A stretch of DNA of 64,000 nt from Nemopilema nomurai (taxonomy: Eukaryota; Cnidaria; Scyphozoa; Rhizostomeae; Rhizostomatidae): contig ML133454.1 in assembly GCA_003864495.1 (NCBI GenBank), positions 2,709,233 to 2,773,232 on the forward strand, given 5' to 3'. The first letter of the stretch is position 1. The number at the start of each line of letters is the position of its first letter. Position numbers and translations under genes: made by a program. This document shows, in pieces, positions 13,501-24,400 of the stretch. Under the pieces are notes generated by a model. That model made no database searches. It was not told the DNA's origin and saw only the letters and a list, made by a program, of their open reading frames with translations.

Positions 13501-16500
13501 AAACACTAGAGGGTGATAAGCAGAGCGCGTGATTGGTTATAATTGACCAATCTGCGTTACTTAACACCTCACTTTAGAAGAGCCCAAGGGAAAAGACGAA
13601 CTCTTTCTGTCTACAAAGAACGGGATTTTTGATTGAAATATAGACAGACTCCAAAACACCTAGGTGAATAGACGACCTAGCTTGCCCAATTATACGAAAA
13701 TTGTCGTCACTGTATGTTTTGGCGCAATCTGGATTCTCTAAAAGATGTTGTCCTATAGCCGAATCGCCTTTTACCTGTGATCGTTAGATGTTTTGGAGTC
13801 TGTCTATATTACAATGGAAAATCCCATTCTTTGTAGACAGAAAGAGTTCGTCTTTTCCCTTGGGCTCTTCTAAAGTGAGGTGTTAAGTAACGCAGATTGG
13901 TCAATTATAACCAATCACGCGCTCTGCTTATCACCCTCTAGTGTTTTCGATCCGCAACTGGCTATTTATTCGGTCAGTTTTTGGTTATCTTCCGACGTTT
14001 GCATACTCTGAGGAGTGTCGGACGAAAAAATTACTTTTAAGTATGCGAAAAATAGTTCCGCTTTTTCTAGCAATATTAATACTATTTTAAAGCGCCCTCG
14101 ATTACTAATGTCCAGCAGGCAAAACTCTGTCTTGAATTCGTTGAGCAATGTTTTTGTTTGAAACAGATAAGATGTCACCATGGGCCTATAATAGAACAGT
14201 GCCACCCTACTATTGATAAGCTATCTAAAGAAAATAGCACCTGTCAGAACTAGAAATATACCGCAACTCTATAGCTATGCAAAACTGATTAGTTGCCTTT
14301 TGGTTCAATTCATTGTTTCCAGTGAATAATTTTCAGTTGCCTGTTGTTGGGACTGGCTAATTAAATCAATGCTTGAATAATTCCTGTCTTTCATAAGAGT
14401 GGCAATCTAATGTATAATACATTTCGTAGCTTCAAATGTGAAAAGCACCCTTCGCGATAATTCTGCAGTACTAAAGCCGCTCTTACACGGTCAGACTTTG
14501 TCGAATTCGATAATGTCGAATAAAGTTTTTCTTCAGATTTGTCGAATCGAAAACCCCTTTTACATAGTCAGATTTTGTCGAATCATGATAAGATTTTGTC
14601 GAATTGATAACAGTCAAACACCTCAATTTTTTTTTTAAAATGGAGAAGGTTGCCTCGGCTGCCATAGTTATCAATATCTGTCTTAATAAATGTGTTTGCA
14701 TATATAAGAATAAAGCGGCTCTATTTCAAGCATGGTTCCAACAAACCTTGAAATTTTAAGAAATTGATTTCTTCAATTGCCCCCTCCCCATGTTTACTTA
14801 AACCCTTAACTAATTCCTGCTACGAATTATTCAAGCAATACCATTTCAAAACCTCAATACAATACAAAATAATAGAAAATTGACAACTCTTAATGTAAAC
14901 AACTTTAGTTTAAAGTTGTAAACGTTGTAAACAACAGGAAATATATTGTACGCTACAAACTTTGGGTGCCAGAGTCTCCATAATTTTGTCACAGAAATGC
15001 AGTTCGAATCTTGAGGCTCTGGTACCCAGGGGATATGCCACAGAACCTTTACCAAGACCAGATAATATTCATGCAGCATTTCAGGTACAGGAAGTTATCA
15101 TATAGTTTATTAATTCTGCCATATTGTTAAATTTACACTTTTACGAATAAGGCGTGACTAGAATTTTGACCACACCCTTTCAGAACTCAGTCAGATTTTT
15201 CCCTAGATCCGCCCCTGTAATATGAATAATGATTTTGCACAAACAACTTATATTCCAACAAAGCTATTGCAATTCGTTAAAGCAGCACTTGTCCTGCACA
15301 ATTTGCTGTGATCAAATTAACCAGAATCCTACACTCCTAAAGGATTTGCCGATGAGGTTTCAGGCGATGCCATAATAGATGGTCAGTGGAGAGCGGGCAA
15401 CGCAACTACGCTACTCGAACCAATGCCACCAAGGGCCAGAGGGGAGACAGGCCGAAGGTGTCCGCTGACCAGTTTTATGGACCTGGACTAGTTCCATGGC
15501 AATGGAAATGTCTTGTTTGACCACAGGACTGAGCTGAACTGTGTACATATATAAACTGTTTGGATGCTTTGATGATAAGAATTTAATTCTTTTCCTAATA
15601 GCAACATTATTTTCCACTGCAATCATTTTCTATAAAAAACCGTCTGTAAGTTGCTGCTCTTCGATTTTCTCCAAATCATTATTCATATTCGTTTTCTGGT
15701 AATAATTATGTTTCACCGCCCAATTCAGGTTTTTTCTCCTTTTCTCGAAACCCAAGGCCGTTCCAAACGAGAACTTCGATTTTTTGTTCAATTCTCCATA
15801 TCGCTCGCTCTCGGGTTAGATGTTTTAGTCTCTTGTTCATCAGGTTGTAGTGACTCCTTTGTCCACTTTCCATTGTCACACCATGTCATGCTGACACATC
15901 AGCCTAGATTTTTCCATCCGCATTACATCACCATTTCATCATCCTCTCTCATCCCTCGTCAGCAAATTTATTCTTAGATCCATCAGTATAAATATAATTG
16001 TAAAGTAAATCAGAGTCAGTCAGAAACAGAGCTACAGAAAACAACAGACAACGCGTCGTCATTTCTCTCTCTCGGCCTGGCTCCGTGTTCTCTGCACGTT
16101 AAACAAGACAACTTTGGCACGGATCGTCCATAGAGGTTGAGCAACGCAGTCGGTAGAAACCCATCACAACTCGTTTCTATAAGGTTTCTTTCTGTTCTCA
16201 AGTTCGATTTTGTTTCAGCTTTGGTGTTGTGCTGCTTTATCCTTCTGTGGATCTCATTCGTTTCTAGATACAGCTTCTCAATCTCAGAGCACATGGGGGT
16301 CTCCTGGAGTCTTTGGATTGGCTTTCTTTTTGGCAGGGTTTTCATTCCTTCCTTCAAGGCCATCCTTAGATTTGACAGACCCTCTTCCTCGTGACCTTCC
16401 TTGTACTCAACGACCCTCTCCTTCAGGTTTTCACACACTGATGGATCTTGAAGTGCATCCAGGTCTGGTTTCGAGCTAGTCTGGAACCATCTCTTCTTTT

Positions 16501-19500
16501 TACCTGGTGTGTTTTTCATCTGCAGGCTTGTAACTACCAGTCTGTGATCTGTTTCAACATCTCGGGTGTTGTGACTTTCACTGTTTGTGATCAGGTGTCT
16601 GCATTTGTTGGGGACCAAGATGTATTCTATTTGATTGTAGATCTTATTGGCCCCTACTTGCCCACACCAGGTAGCTCTCATTCCAAACTTCTTCTTGAAC
16701 AAGGTGTTAGTCAAGATCATGTCTTTTCTTTGGGCAAAACTTAGGAGAGAGGCCCCTCCTTCATTTCTAGTGCCCATCGAGAAGGAACCAGCATTTTTTG
16801 GGTAATCATCACATCGTCTTCCAACCTTGGAGTTGAAGTCTCCTAGCAGGATGTTGACTTTGTCTTTTGCCCAAGCTTCTTCTATGTCCTTGTAGAACTT
16901 TTCTCTTTCTTCCGGATGCTTTTCACAGACTGGTGATGTTGGAGCATAGACTACTATAATGTTAGCCTCGAGATTTGGCATCTTCAGATTCAGTGCTCCC
17001 ACTCTGTTCGAAATGCTTCTCCAGGGGCCTGCCAGTTCTTTTCGGACACCAAATCCTACCCCATGTTGAATCGAGGTAGATGGCATGATTATCAGTTTGA
17101 ATGGTCCTTCATCTTCAATCAGGGATTCCTTCATCTTTGTTTCTGTTATACCGAGGCATGCCAGATTTCTATTTTCCATAACCTTGAAGAGGTGCTTCCT
17201 TTTGATTTGGGAGGCACATCCCCTGACATTCAGAGTCGCGAGGTTTAGGGTCGCGAGTCTCTTTCTTTCTCTTCTTGATGACATCAGGATCGGACGACCC
17301 GTGCCGGCGTCATTCGGCAGCAACGGATCGAGGAAAGGTCGGATGAAGGCCTTGCTTTCGAAGTGATAAAAATGCTCAAGAGAAGAGAAAAAATCCCCAA
17401 AACCATCAAACTCCACTCAGGGGAAGAAACAGATGACCAACAAGCAATGGAGAAAGAACTAAGAAGACATTTCAACGAGGTCTTCTACAAGGATAATGAG
17501 GAGGAAGATGATGAAGAAATGCCTGAACCACTAAGCAAGCCCATCACAGCAGTCGAAGTGGAGGCAGCCATCACAAAGCTCAAAAACGGAAAGGCTAGCG
17601 GCCCAGATGAAATACCGGCCGAGATTCTAAAGGCTCTCAAGCATCAGATTGCGGAAGAACTGGCGGTCATCATGAATAAGCACTTTGAAACTGGGGCCGA
17701 TTTCGAAATTGGAGATGGAATGCTGGTACCCCTAGGGAAGCCAGGAAAATCAAACGAGGCGGCAAACTTCCGGCCAGTGATTCTCCTGGACACGGTGCGG
17801 AAGGTGTTCGCGAACGTCGTACTGGACCGGATAAGACCCAAGATTGAAAACTTCCTTCCGTCGAGCCAAACCGCCTACCGCTCAAATCACTCAACTGCCG
17901 AAAACGTCTTCGCTACCAAATACATTCACTCTATATGTCAGCATTTCGGCGAGGAGTATGAGATGTTGGCGCTGGATTTGTCGAAGGCGTTCGACACGAT
18001 GGCACGCTCGAAATTGCTGAACGTCATGGCCGGACTGGTGGACGCCGACGAGCTGAGACTGATTCGCAAACACCTGAGGAATACGAGGCCAAAGGTGAAG
18101 ATCGGGAAAGACTCCACATGGCTCAGCACGAACACAGGAACTCCCCAAGGAGATTCCCTATCACCGACGCTTCTCACCGTATACCTTGAGGCGGCCCTCG
18201 CAGAGCTGCGCAGCGCGGTTCCCAAGTTCGAAGAGGTTGTCGAGATGTGTTACAGTGACGACACAAACTTCATCTCGAAAGACCCGCGAATCATTGACGA
18301 CATCGGAACGAAGGCGGTCCAGGTTCTCGGACGTTTCGACTTGGTGGTCAACACGCAGAAGACGGAAAAACACAAGATAGACAAGGAAAGAAATGATCAA
18401 ATCAAGATCCTCGGCTCCTTCACTGATATCAAGAAAGAGATGAAGAACAGAAAACAAATGGCACAAGCCGCTTTCTCGCATCACCACCACGTGCTGACAA
18501 ATGAAAAGCTCGCTGCGAGCACAAGAATCCGAGCTTTTAACGTGTACGTGAAGCCGGTCCTACTGTACAATTGCCAAACATGGGACCTCGGTGAGGCAGA
18601 TCTCGACGCGCTGGACGCCTGCCACAGAAGGCTCCTGCGGAGAGTGCTACGTGTTTTCTACCCAGCAAAGCTGCCTAACGACGAAGTGTATCGTCACGCG
18701 GGTGTGGAGAAAGTGTCGACGGAGGTGGACCGGCGAAGATGGGGTTTCGTCGGGCATACCCTGCGACACGGGGGCCCCGCCCGCGCGGCGATGGAGATGT
18801 ACGAGGAAACTGACAAGGGCAAGAAAAGACGAAGGGGGCGGCCCGCGCACAACATCGCGCAGACCGTCTCGAAAGACATGGCGCAGAAAAACTGCACAGC
18901 GAAGGACGCCCAGGACCGGGCACTCTGGAGGCAGGCCAAAAAAGAAGAGCCACGAAGATCCAGCCGTAGCAGAAAGGGCCAAAGGCCGAAAGATCCCGAC
19001 TTCATGTACTAACTCTCTTTTCTTCTCTCTTCTTTTTCGGAAGTTTTATTTTTATTTTTGTAAAAATCACAACTTGTCATCGAACCCAATGAATGAATGA
19101 AGGCCGTTCCATTCTCGCGAAAACATCATGTGACGTAAGAAATTGTCGGCGCCTTTGAAAAATGTGATGAACTCGATTTTACTCTGCTTTCGTTCAGAGT
19201 AAAACTCCCAATGATAGAGGATCAGCACCTAATAATCGCACCGGTCTCATGTAAAAGTGGTCTAAAACTCAAAGTCGCAAAGGCCTATTCAACTGTGTAG
19301 TATATATGCTGTTTTTTCTCATTTCTCATTCATTCGTAATCATTATTGTTCATAACCACCAAATATATCCTGAAACAGCCTTCTTTTTAAAAACCCTTAA
19401 TTTGATTATTATGAAATTTTATTGGCTATCGGATCAGGTAAAATTCACCAGTATGACAAATTAATTTACATACGCCGTGTAATTGCTTCCTCTCTTGTCA

Positions 19501-19947
19501 ACAGAAGGATAAAAGATATGTATTCCAGCAGCTATAGAACTAAGCCATAATAGCAATATCCTATTTCAAAACTTTCCCTACCTGCTCCAAAGGCACATAT
19601 ATTGTCCACCCTGCCGACGAAATGACGTCATTAGACACTTCTGCCATTTCCCCTTTCAGTAGCTTGCAGTTGTTCATAGATTCCAATTTGCTGAATGCAA
19701 AGTTTCGGCACAACGAATTCCTGATGCATCTTCTCCCACAAAATGGCAGTTTTTTCTCAGTTGACACCGACAAGGCATACGTTGATGTGGATGGGACTGT
19801 CGCATCAGTGACGTTGGCTTTGAAAAGTGCTTCGTTGCGGCAGTTCAAGCGAAGTATCTTTTGCAGGCTGAATACCAGAGGCATCAACAGAAGCAGAACT
19901 GTCAAGCTGCTGTTGCGGGACATGGATATGACCTTGAGCTCTATCAT
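7514..19947 (-). CDS. Secreted PAN/Apple-Cys-rich-EGF-CUB protein, copy B
   Basis: Five exons join in consistent phase: 19582-19947 (signal peptide plus PAN/Apple-like domain, 122 codons), 12621-12705 (Cys-rich, [18 protein letters not shown]), 9135-9251 (EGF-like of calcium-binding type, [17 protein letters not shown] then GTYSCSC), 8191-8347 (first half of a CUB domain, [13 protein letters not shown]) and 7514-7676 (second CUB half, [24 protein letters not shown]). All junctions have GT-AG signals. Joined length is 888 nt, 295 residues plus a TAA stop at 7514-7516. The TAA lies two bases inside a possible GTTAAG donor, so a further exon cannot be excluded. No membrane segment is in the joined product; the hydrophobic stretch read through after the EGF exon lies beyond its donor. 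The domain set fits an extracellular adhesion or binding protein; the ligand is unknown. Introns carry two LINE copies, a MITE and a microsatellite. Confidence 0.7.
9288..9662. repeat. TATAA-type microsatellite, left block
   Basis: About 150 bp of near-perfect TATAA pentamers, followed by degenerate ATATCCAATATAAT units to 9662. It lies in the intron between the Cys-rich and EGF exons of copy B and abuts the truncated end of a LINE. Related ATATCCAATATAAT units reappear at 11507-11585 on the far side of the LINE. Open frames across it are artefacts of the repeat. Confidence 0.9.
9663..11506 (-). mobile_element. 3'-truncated RTE-like LINE, 5' UTR and endonuclease part
   Basis: An intact minus-strand frame of 438 residues (11082 down to 9769) starts at an ATG and encodes an AP-type endonuclease of the exonuclease-endonuclease-phosphatase fold, the kind often labelled craniofacial development protein 2-like. 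Motifs are [37 protein letters not shown] and STDHLLLRF (the SDH-type motif). The frame stops at KDTW, but a one-base shift continues a typical linker ([19 protein letters not shown]) until the sequence changes abruptly to microsatellite at 9662. The reverse transcriptase and 3' end are missing. The putative 5' UTR (11083-11506) has two tandem copies of a segment containing GGGTTTACTCCCATAGCC (about 11320-11410). Losing the 3' end is unusual, since LINEs normally lose the 5' end. Confidence 0.8.
11507..11585. repeat. TATAAT-type microsatellite, right block
   Basis: Degenerate CAATATAATATCCAATATAAT units like those at 9480-9660, immediately beyond the LINE 5' end. The two blocks flank the LINE fragment. 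The rest of the intron (11586-12620) shows no coding sequence apart from the SINE-like segment listed separately. Confidence 0.75.
12015..12085 (-). repeat. tRNA-derived SINE or tRNA-like fragment
   Basis: Read on the minus strand, TGGCTCAGTGGG (12062-12073) matches the polymerase III A box consensus, and GGGGTTCTGTTTTC (about 12018-12031) resembles a degenerate B box about 35 nt downstream. Spacing fits a tRNA-derived promoter. I cannot fold a complete cloverleaf, so a SINE head or decayed tRNA pseudogene is more likely than a working tRNA. Confidence 0.35.
13341..14076. mobile_element. 736-bp inverted-repeat MITE with target duplication
   Basis: Two arms of about 290 bp (about 13374-13665 and 13790-14073) are near-perfect inverted copies, ending in TTGCTAGAAAAAGCGGAAC and its complement. 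The left end has an extra 33 bp not mirrored on the right. TAATACTATTTT occurs immediately on both sides (13329-13340 and 14077-14088) but only once in copy A (about 728-741), so it is the target duplication and copy A is the empty site. No coding capacity; it must have moved using another element's transposase. Confidence 0.85.
14490..14610. repeat. Cluster of GTCGAAT-type repeats
   Basis: Four or five copies of a TTTGTCGAAT core with variable spacing; two longer copies share a CTTACAC/CTTTTACAT-GTCAGA prefix about 90 bp apart. Function unknown; probably a decayed short tandem repeat. The following intronic stretch 14611-15765 shows nothing I can name. Confidence 0.45.
16016..17284 (-). pseudogene. 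LINE endonuclease domain (inverted half, C-terminally truncated)
   Basis: From the ATG at 17282-17284 ([20 protein letters not shown]) an AP-type endonuclease can be read: [37 protein letters not shown] and ETDHRLVV. It stays open to a stop at 16016, but after [10 protein letters not shown] (about 16170) the residues no longer look like LINE linker, so the break point of the inversion is near there. The frame extends upstream of the ATG without a start codon. It is separated from its RT domain by the inversion and so cannot make the usual fused protein. Confidence 0.75.
17372..19012 (+). pseudogene. LINE reverse transcriptase (RT half, lacks its endonuclease)
   Basis: An open frame of about 546 residues from the ATG at 17372 carries the non-LTR RT pattern: [57 protein letters not shown] and the catalytic box as YSDD instead of the common YADD. 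A C-terminal region follows with [20 protein letters not shown] and [14 protein letters not shown], typical of RTE/CR1-like C-termini. The stop is at 19010-19012. The N-terminal endonuclease is inverted to its left, so the copy cannot retrotranspose on its own. The RT frame has no internal stop, which points to a young insertion. GC content is clearly higher than the flanks. Confidence 0.8.
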
Positions 19948-21499
19948 TTTACTGGTTTCTTTGTCGTGTCTGTCGTTCAGTTGTCGTCGGCTACTTCGGC
20001 TTGCCCAAGAAAGATTTTTGGCGCAAGAAAACCTACGAAATACAAGTATTTTGCCCTTGATGTTCACTTTATAGTTCTTTTAAGAATGCACAGAAATACT
20101 AATTAAATATTCTTAGTGGAAGTAGTGTTTGCATGAGCCTCTTGACGATATTGAACTCAGTTTCCAGAACGAAGAGCAACAAATAGTTTTCCTCATGCTT
20201 CCCCCCCTGCTACTTTATTTGATACTTTGCTACCCCCTTACCTACCCCGATCTTGAAGTTCATTTCTAGCAGCAGGTCAAAGTGATTGGACGAACAACTG
20301 GTAGTCATGACTACCCTGGTCTTAAGCAATGGAGTATTCTGCCAAAGCAAATGCCGCAAAACACGTCAAATATTTACAACCTAGTGATGACCGGATGGAC
20401 GCATACGACAGAGTGATGATCTAATTGAAATGGGTTTCTGCTAACTGCAGCTGTATTGCTTTCCAATTAAAGACGGTTAATAATATATGTTCGGCAGCTT
20501 CTATTTTGCCCTCCAAATTGACTGTTTCACAGTCTCTATCTATCGCATCTCTATCGCTATCTCTATCTCTATCGCATTATACGCCAGGTACTTCCTGTGA
20601 TGAGCTAGGGTCTCTTGAAAGATAATCGGCGAATAATTGGCTGGGCATTCGTAACATTAATTGAGACTGGTGACCAGCAAAGTAAATGGGTTCCTCTCAC
20701 AAAGCAAGCCTCCAAAAGAGAACTTACTATATTTTGTTGGCAATAAAACCTGCCCTAGGCTCAGCTTTAACTAAAGACTGTATGCTCATTTTCAATCCAA
20801 GACTCTTAACAGCCAGGCTGGCAATTAAATCAAAGCAAACTTACGCTGGAAACTGTGGCCCGCGAATGAATTTTTATCAATTAACGAAAGCTTCTGAAAT
20901 TTCGAAAACGCAAGGTTAGTGCAGACAGAGTTACTCTCGAAAGTATATGAATTATTCACCCGGCTGTGTTCATCATTTTGATTAGAAAAGTGAAATAACA
21001 TCATTTCAGATAAACAATTTTAAAAAGCATTAATTGATAGTTAAAGAACATGACTTGGAGTCGACAGGTTGACCAGACCGATAAGTCAAGGCAACCCAGC
21101 AAAGCAATCTTCTAATCTGGCATAAAACTTGCTAAATGTATCTTTGATTCTTGCAAGAAACAACGTCCTTATCTTCGTCTACAGAAACCCTTAGCTTCAT
21201 CTTCAAGCCTTGGATTGGCGAAGAAGATTGACTGAAAAGGGATTGGGTTGGTATTTCCCATTCCAATTGGGTAAATGATTTGCCAATCCAACTGCAATAG
21301 AAGTATAATAACATAGATCAACAGGGCTTATGTTTCAACCCAGATGCGTATCAAAATAAAATGATGGCCACTTTTGTATCAATTGTCTTTTATTATGACC
21401 CTAGAAGCAGTGGCAATTGGAACAGTGTGCACCATTAAACAAAAAACTAATGGACAAAATCCATTCAGCAATAGCTACACGAATGATGGCGAGACAATT
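19948..21499. other. Upstream flank of copy B; duplicated non-coding sequence
   Basis: Matches copy A 2357-4770 with several deletions. A short TCTCTATCGCTATC-type microsatellite at about 20535-20580 interrupts sequence that is continuous in copy A. I see no gene. Confidence 0.6.
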
Positions 21500-24400
21500 T
21501 TATTGCGCAAACCAAGGCTATAGCCTTGCAAAAACATCACTTTTCGGTAGCAAATTATTCTGCCTTTTTTCAGCTGAATGAAATGATATACGTCTAAATC
21601 ATGTCTTTCCACTTGATAGTCTTAATCCAGAACTCATTCTTTTAAATTTGGGAGTAGTTGTGGTTAGGCCATTTTTCCGCAAAAAACCAAGGCTATAGCC
21701 TTACAAAATGGGCAAATTTTGGTCGAAAATTATTTGCCTCTTCTCAACTGAACGAGATGATATACGTCTAAATCATGTCTTTCCACTTGATAGTCTTGTT
21801 CCAGAACTCATTCTTTTAAATTTGGGAGTTGTTGTGGTTAGGCCATTTTTCCGCAAAAAACCAAGGCTATAGCCTTACAAAATGGGCACTTTTTGGTCGA
21901 AAATTATTTTGTGTTTTTTAACTGAATAAGATGATAAACGTTGAAATCATGTCTTTCCACTTGATAGTCTTGTTCCAGAACTCATTCTTTTAAATTTGGG
22001 AATAGTTGTGGTTGGGCCATTTTTCCGCAAAAAACCAAGGCTATAGCCTTGCAGAAAGTGCAAATTTTGGTCGAAAATTATTTTGCGTTATTTAACTGAA
22101 TAAGATGATAAACGTCGAAATCATGTCTTTCCACTTGATAGTCTTGTTCCAGAACTCATTCTTTTAAATTTGGGAATAGTTGTGGTTAGGCCATTTTTCC
22201 GCAAAAAACCAAGGCTATAGCCTTACAAAATGGGCACTTTTTGGTCGAAAATTATTTTGTGTTTTTTAACTGAATAAGATGATAAAAGTTGAAATCATGT
22301 CTTTCCACTTGATAGCCTTGTTCCAGAACTCAATTTTTGAACTTTGGGAGTAGTTGTGGTTAGGCCATTTTTCCGCAATGAACCAAGGCTATAGCCTTAC
22401 AAAATGGGCAATTTTTGGTTGAAAATTATTTGCGTCTTCTCAACTTAACGCCATGATATACGTCTAAATAATGTCTTTCCACTTGATAGTCTTGTTCTAG
22501 AACTCATTTTTATAAATTTGGGAATAGTTGTGGTTAGGCCATTTTTCCGCAAAAAACCAAGGCTATAGCCTTCCAAAAAGGGCACTTTTTGGTCGAAAAT
22601 TATTTTTTGTTATTTAACTGAATAAGATGATAAACGTCGAAATCATGTCTTTCCACTTGATAGTCTTGTTCCAGAACTCATTCTTTTAAATTTGGGAATA
22701 GTTGTGGTTAGGCCATTTTTCCGCAAAAAACCAAGGCTATACCCTTCCAAAAAGGGCAAATTTCGGTCGAAACTTATTTTGTGTTTTTTAACTGAATAAG
22801 ATGATAAACGTCGAAATCATGTCTTTCCACTTGATAGTCTTGTTCCAGAACTCATTCTTTTAAATTTGGGAAAAGTGTTGGTTAGGCCATTTTTCCGCAA
22901 AAAGCAAGGCTATAGCCTTACAAAATGGGCACTTTTTGGTCGAAAATTATTTTGTGTTTTTTAACTGAATAAGATGATAAACATCGAAATCATGTTTTTC
23001 CACTTGATAGTCTTGTTCCAAAACTCATTCTTTCAAATTTGGGAATAGTTGTGTTTAGGCCATTTTTCCGCAAAAAACCAAGGCTATAGCCTTGCAAGAA
23101 GGGCAAATTTTGGTTGAAAGTTATTATCCTATTCTCAACTGAACGAGATGTTATACGTCTAAATCATGTCTTTCCACTGGATAGTCTTGTTCCAAAACTT
23201 ATTCTTCTAAATTTGGGAATAGTTGTGCTTAGGCCATTTTTCCGCAAAAAACCAAGGCTATACCCTTCCAAAAAGGGCAAATTTTGGTCGAAACTTATTT
23301 TGTGTTTTTTAACTGAATAAGATAATAAACGTCGAAATCATGTCTTTCCACTTGATAGTCTTGTTCCACAACTCATTCTTTTAAATTTGGGAATAGTTGT
23401 GATTGGGCCATTTTTCCGCAAAAACCAAGGCTATAGCCTTGCAAAGTGGACAGTTTTTGGTTGAAAATTATTTTGTGTTTTTTAACTGAATAAGATGATA
23501 AACGTCGAAATCATGTTTTTAGACTTGATAGTCTTGTTCCAAAACTCATTCTTTCAAATTTGGGAATAGTTGTGTTTAGGCCATTTTTCCGCAAAAAACC
23601 AAGGCTATAGCCTTGCAAGAAGGGCAAATTTTGGTTGAAAGTTATTATTATTCTCAACTGAACGAGATGTTATACGTCTAAATCATGTCTTTCCACTGGA
23701 TAGTCTTGTTCCAAAACTTATTCTTCTAAATTTGGGAATAGTTGTGCTTAGGCCATTTTTCCGCAAAAAACCAAGGCTATACCCTTCCAAAAAGGGCAAA
23801 TTTTGGTCGAAACTTATTTTGTGTTTTTTAACTGAATAAGATAATAAACGTCGAAATCATGTCTTTCCACTTGATAGTCTTGTTCCACAACTCATTCTTT
23901 TAAATTTGGGAATAGTTGTGATTGGGCCATTTTTCCGCAAAAACCAAGGCTATAGCCTTGCAAAGTGGACAGTTTTTGGTTGAAAATTATTTTGTGTTTT
24001 TTAACTGAATAAGATGATAAACGTCGAAATCATGTTTTTAGACTTGATAGTCTTGTTCCAAAACTCATTCTTTCAAATTTGGGAATAGTTGTGTTTAGGC
24101 CATTTTTCCGCAAAAAACCAAGGCTATAGCCTTTGCAAGAAGGGCAAATTTTGGTTGAAAGTTATTTTCCTATTCTCAACTGAACGAGATGTTATACGTC
24201 TAAATCATGTCTTTCCACTGGATAGTCTTGTTCCAAAACTTATTCTTCTAAATTTGGGAATAGTTGTGGTTAGGCCATTTTTCCGCAAAAAACCAAGGCT
24301 ATACCCTTCCAAAAAGGGCAAATTTTGGTCGAAACTTATTTTGTGTTTTTTAACTGAATAAGATGATAAACGTCGAAATCATGTCTTTCCACTTGATAGT

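Larger units (their letters stand above)
15766..19099. mobile_element. RTE-like LINE with inverted 5' half (twin-priming structure)
   Basis: The reverse-transcriptase half is on the plus strand (about 17350-19099) and the endonuclease half on the minus strand (about 16170-17345), with N-terminal ends facing each other. The 3' end has a short UTR after the stop at 19012 and a (AATG)n tail near 19087-19099, typical of RTE-type elements. AAGGCCGTTCCA occurs at both 15754-15765 and 19100-19111 and is the likely target-site duplication. About 400 bp between 15766 and 16170 is not recognisable as LINE and may be filler or part of the target. The element lies in an intron of the copy B PAN gene, antisense to it when read from the RT half. 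Confidence 0.8.
12586..21600. repeat. Segmental duplication, copy B
   Basis: Second copy of the unit at 1-5220, in the same orientation and block order, expanded by insertions: the MITE at 13341-14076, about 5 kb between 14470 and 19503 containing a rearranged LINE, and the large satellite at its right end. Near-identical stretches such as 12586-13330 suggest a fairly recent duplication. Confidence 0.8.

Noticed and set aside
17891..18982. Several minus-strand frames of 85-111 codons within the RT region
   Set aside because: Antisense shadows of the GC-rich RT frame.
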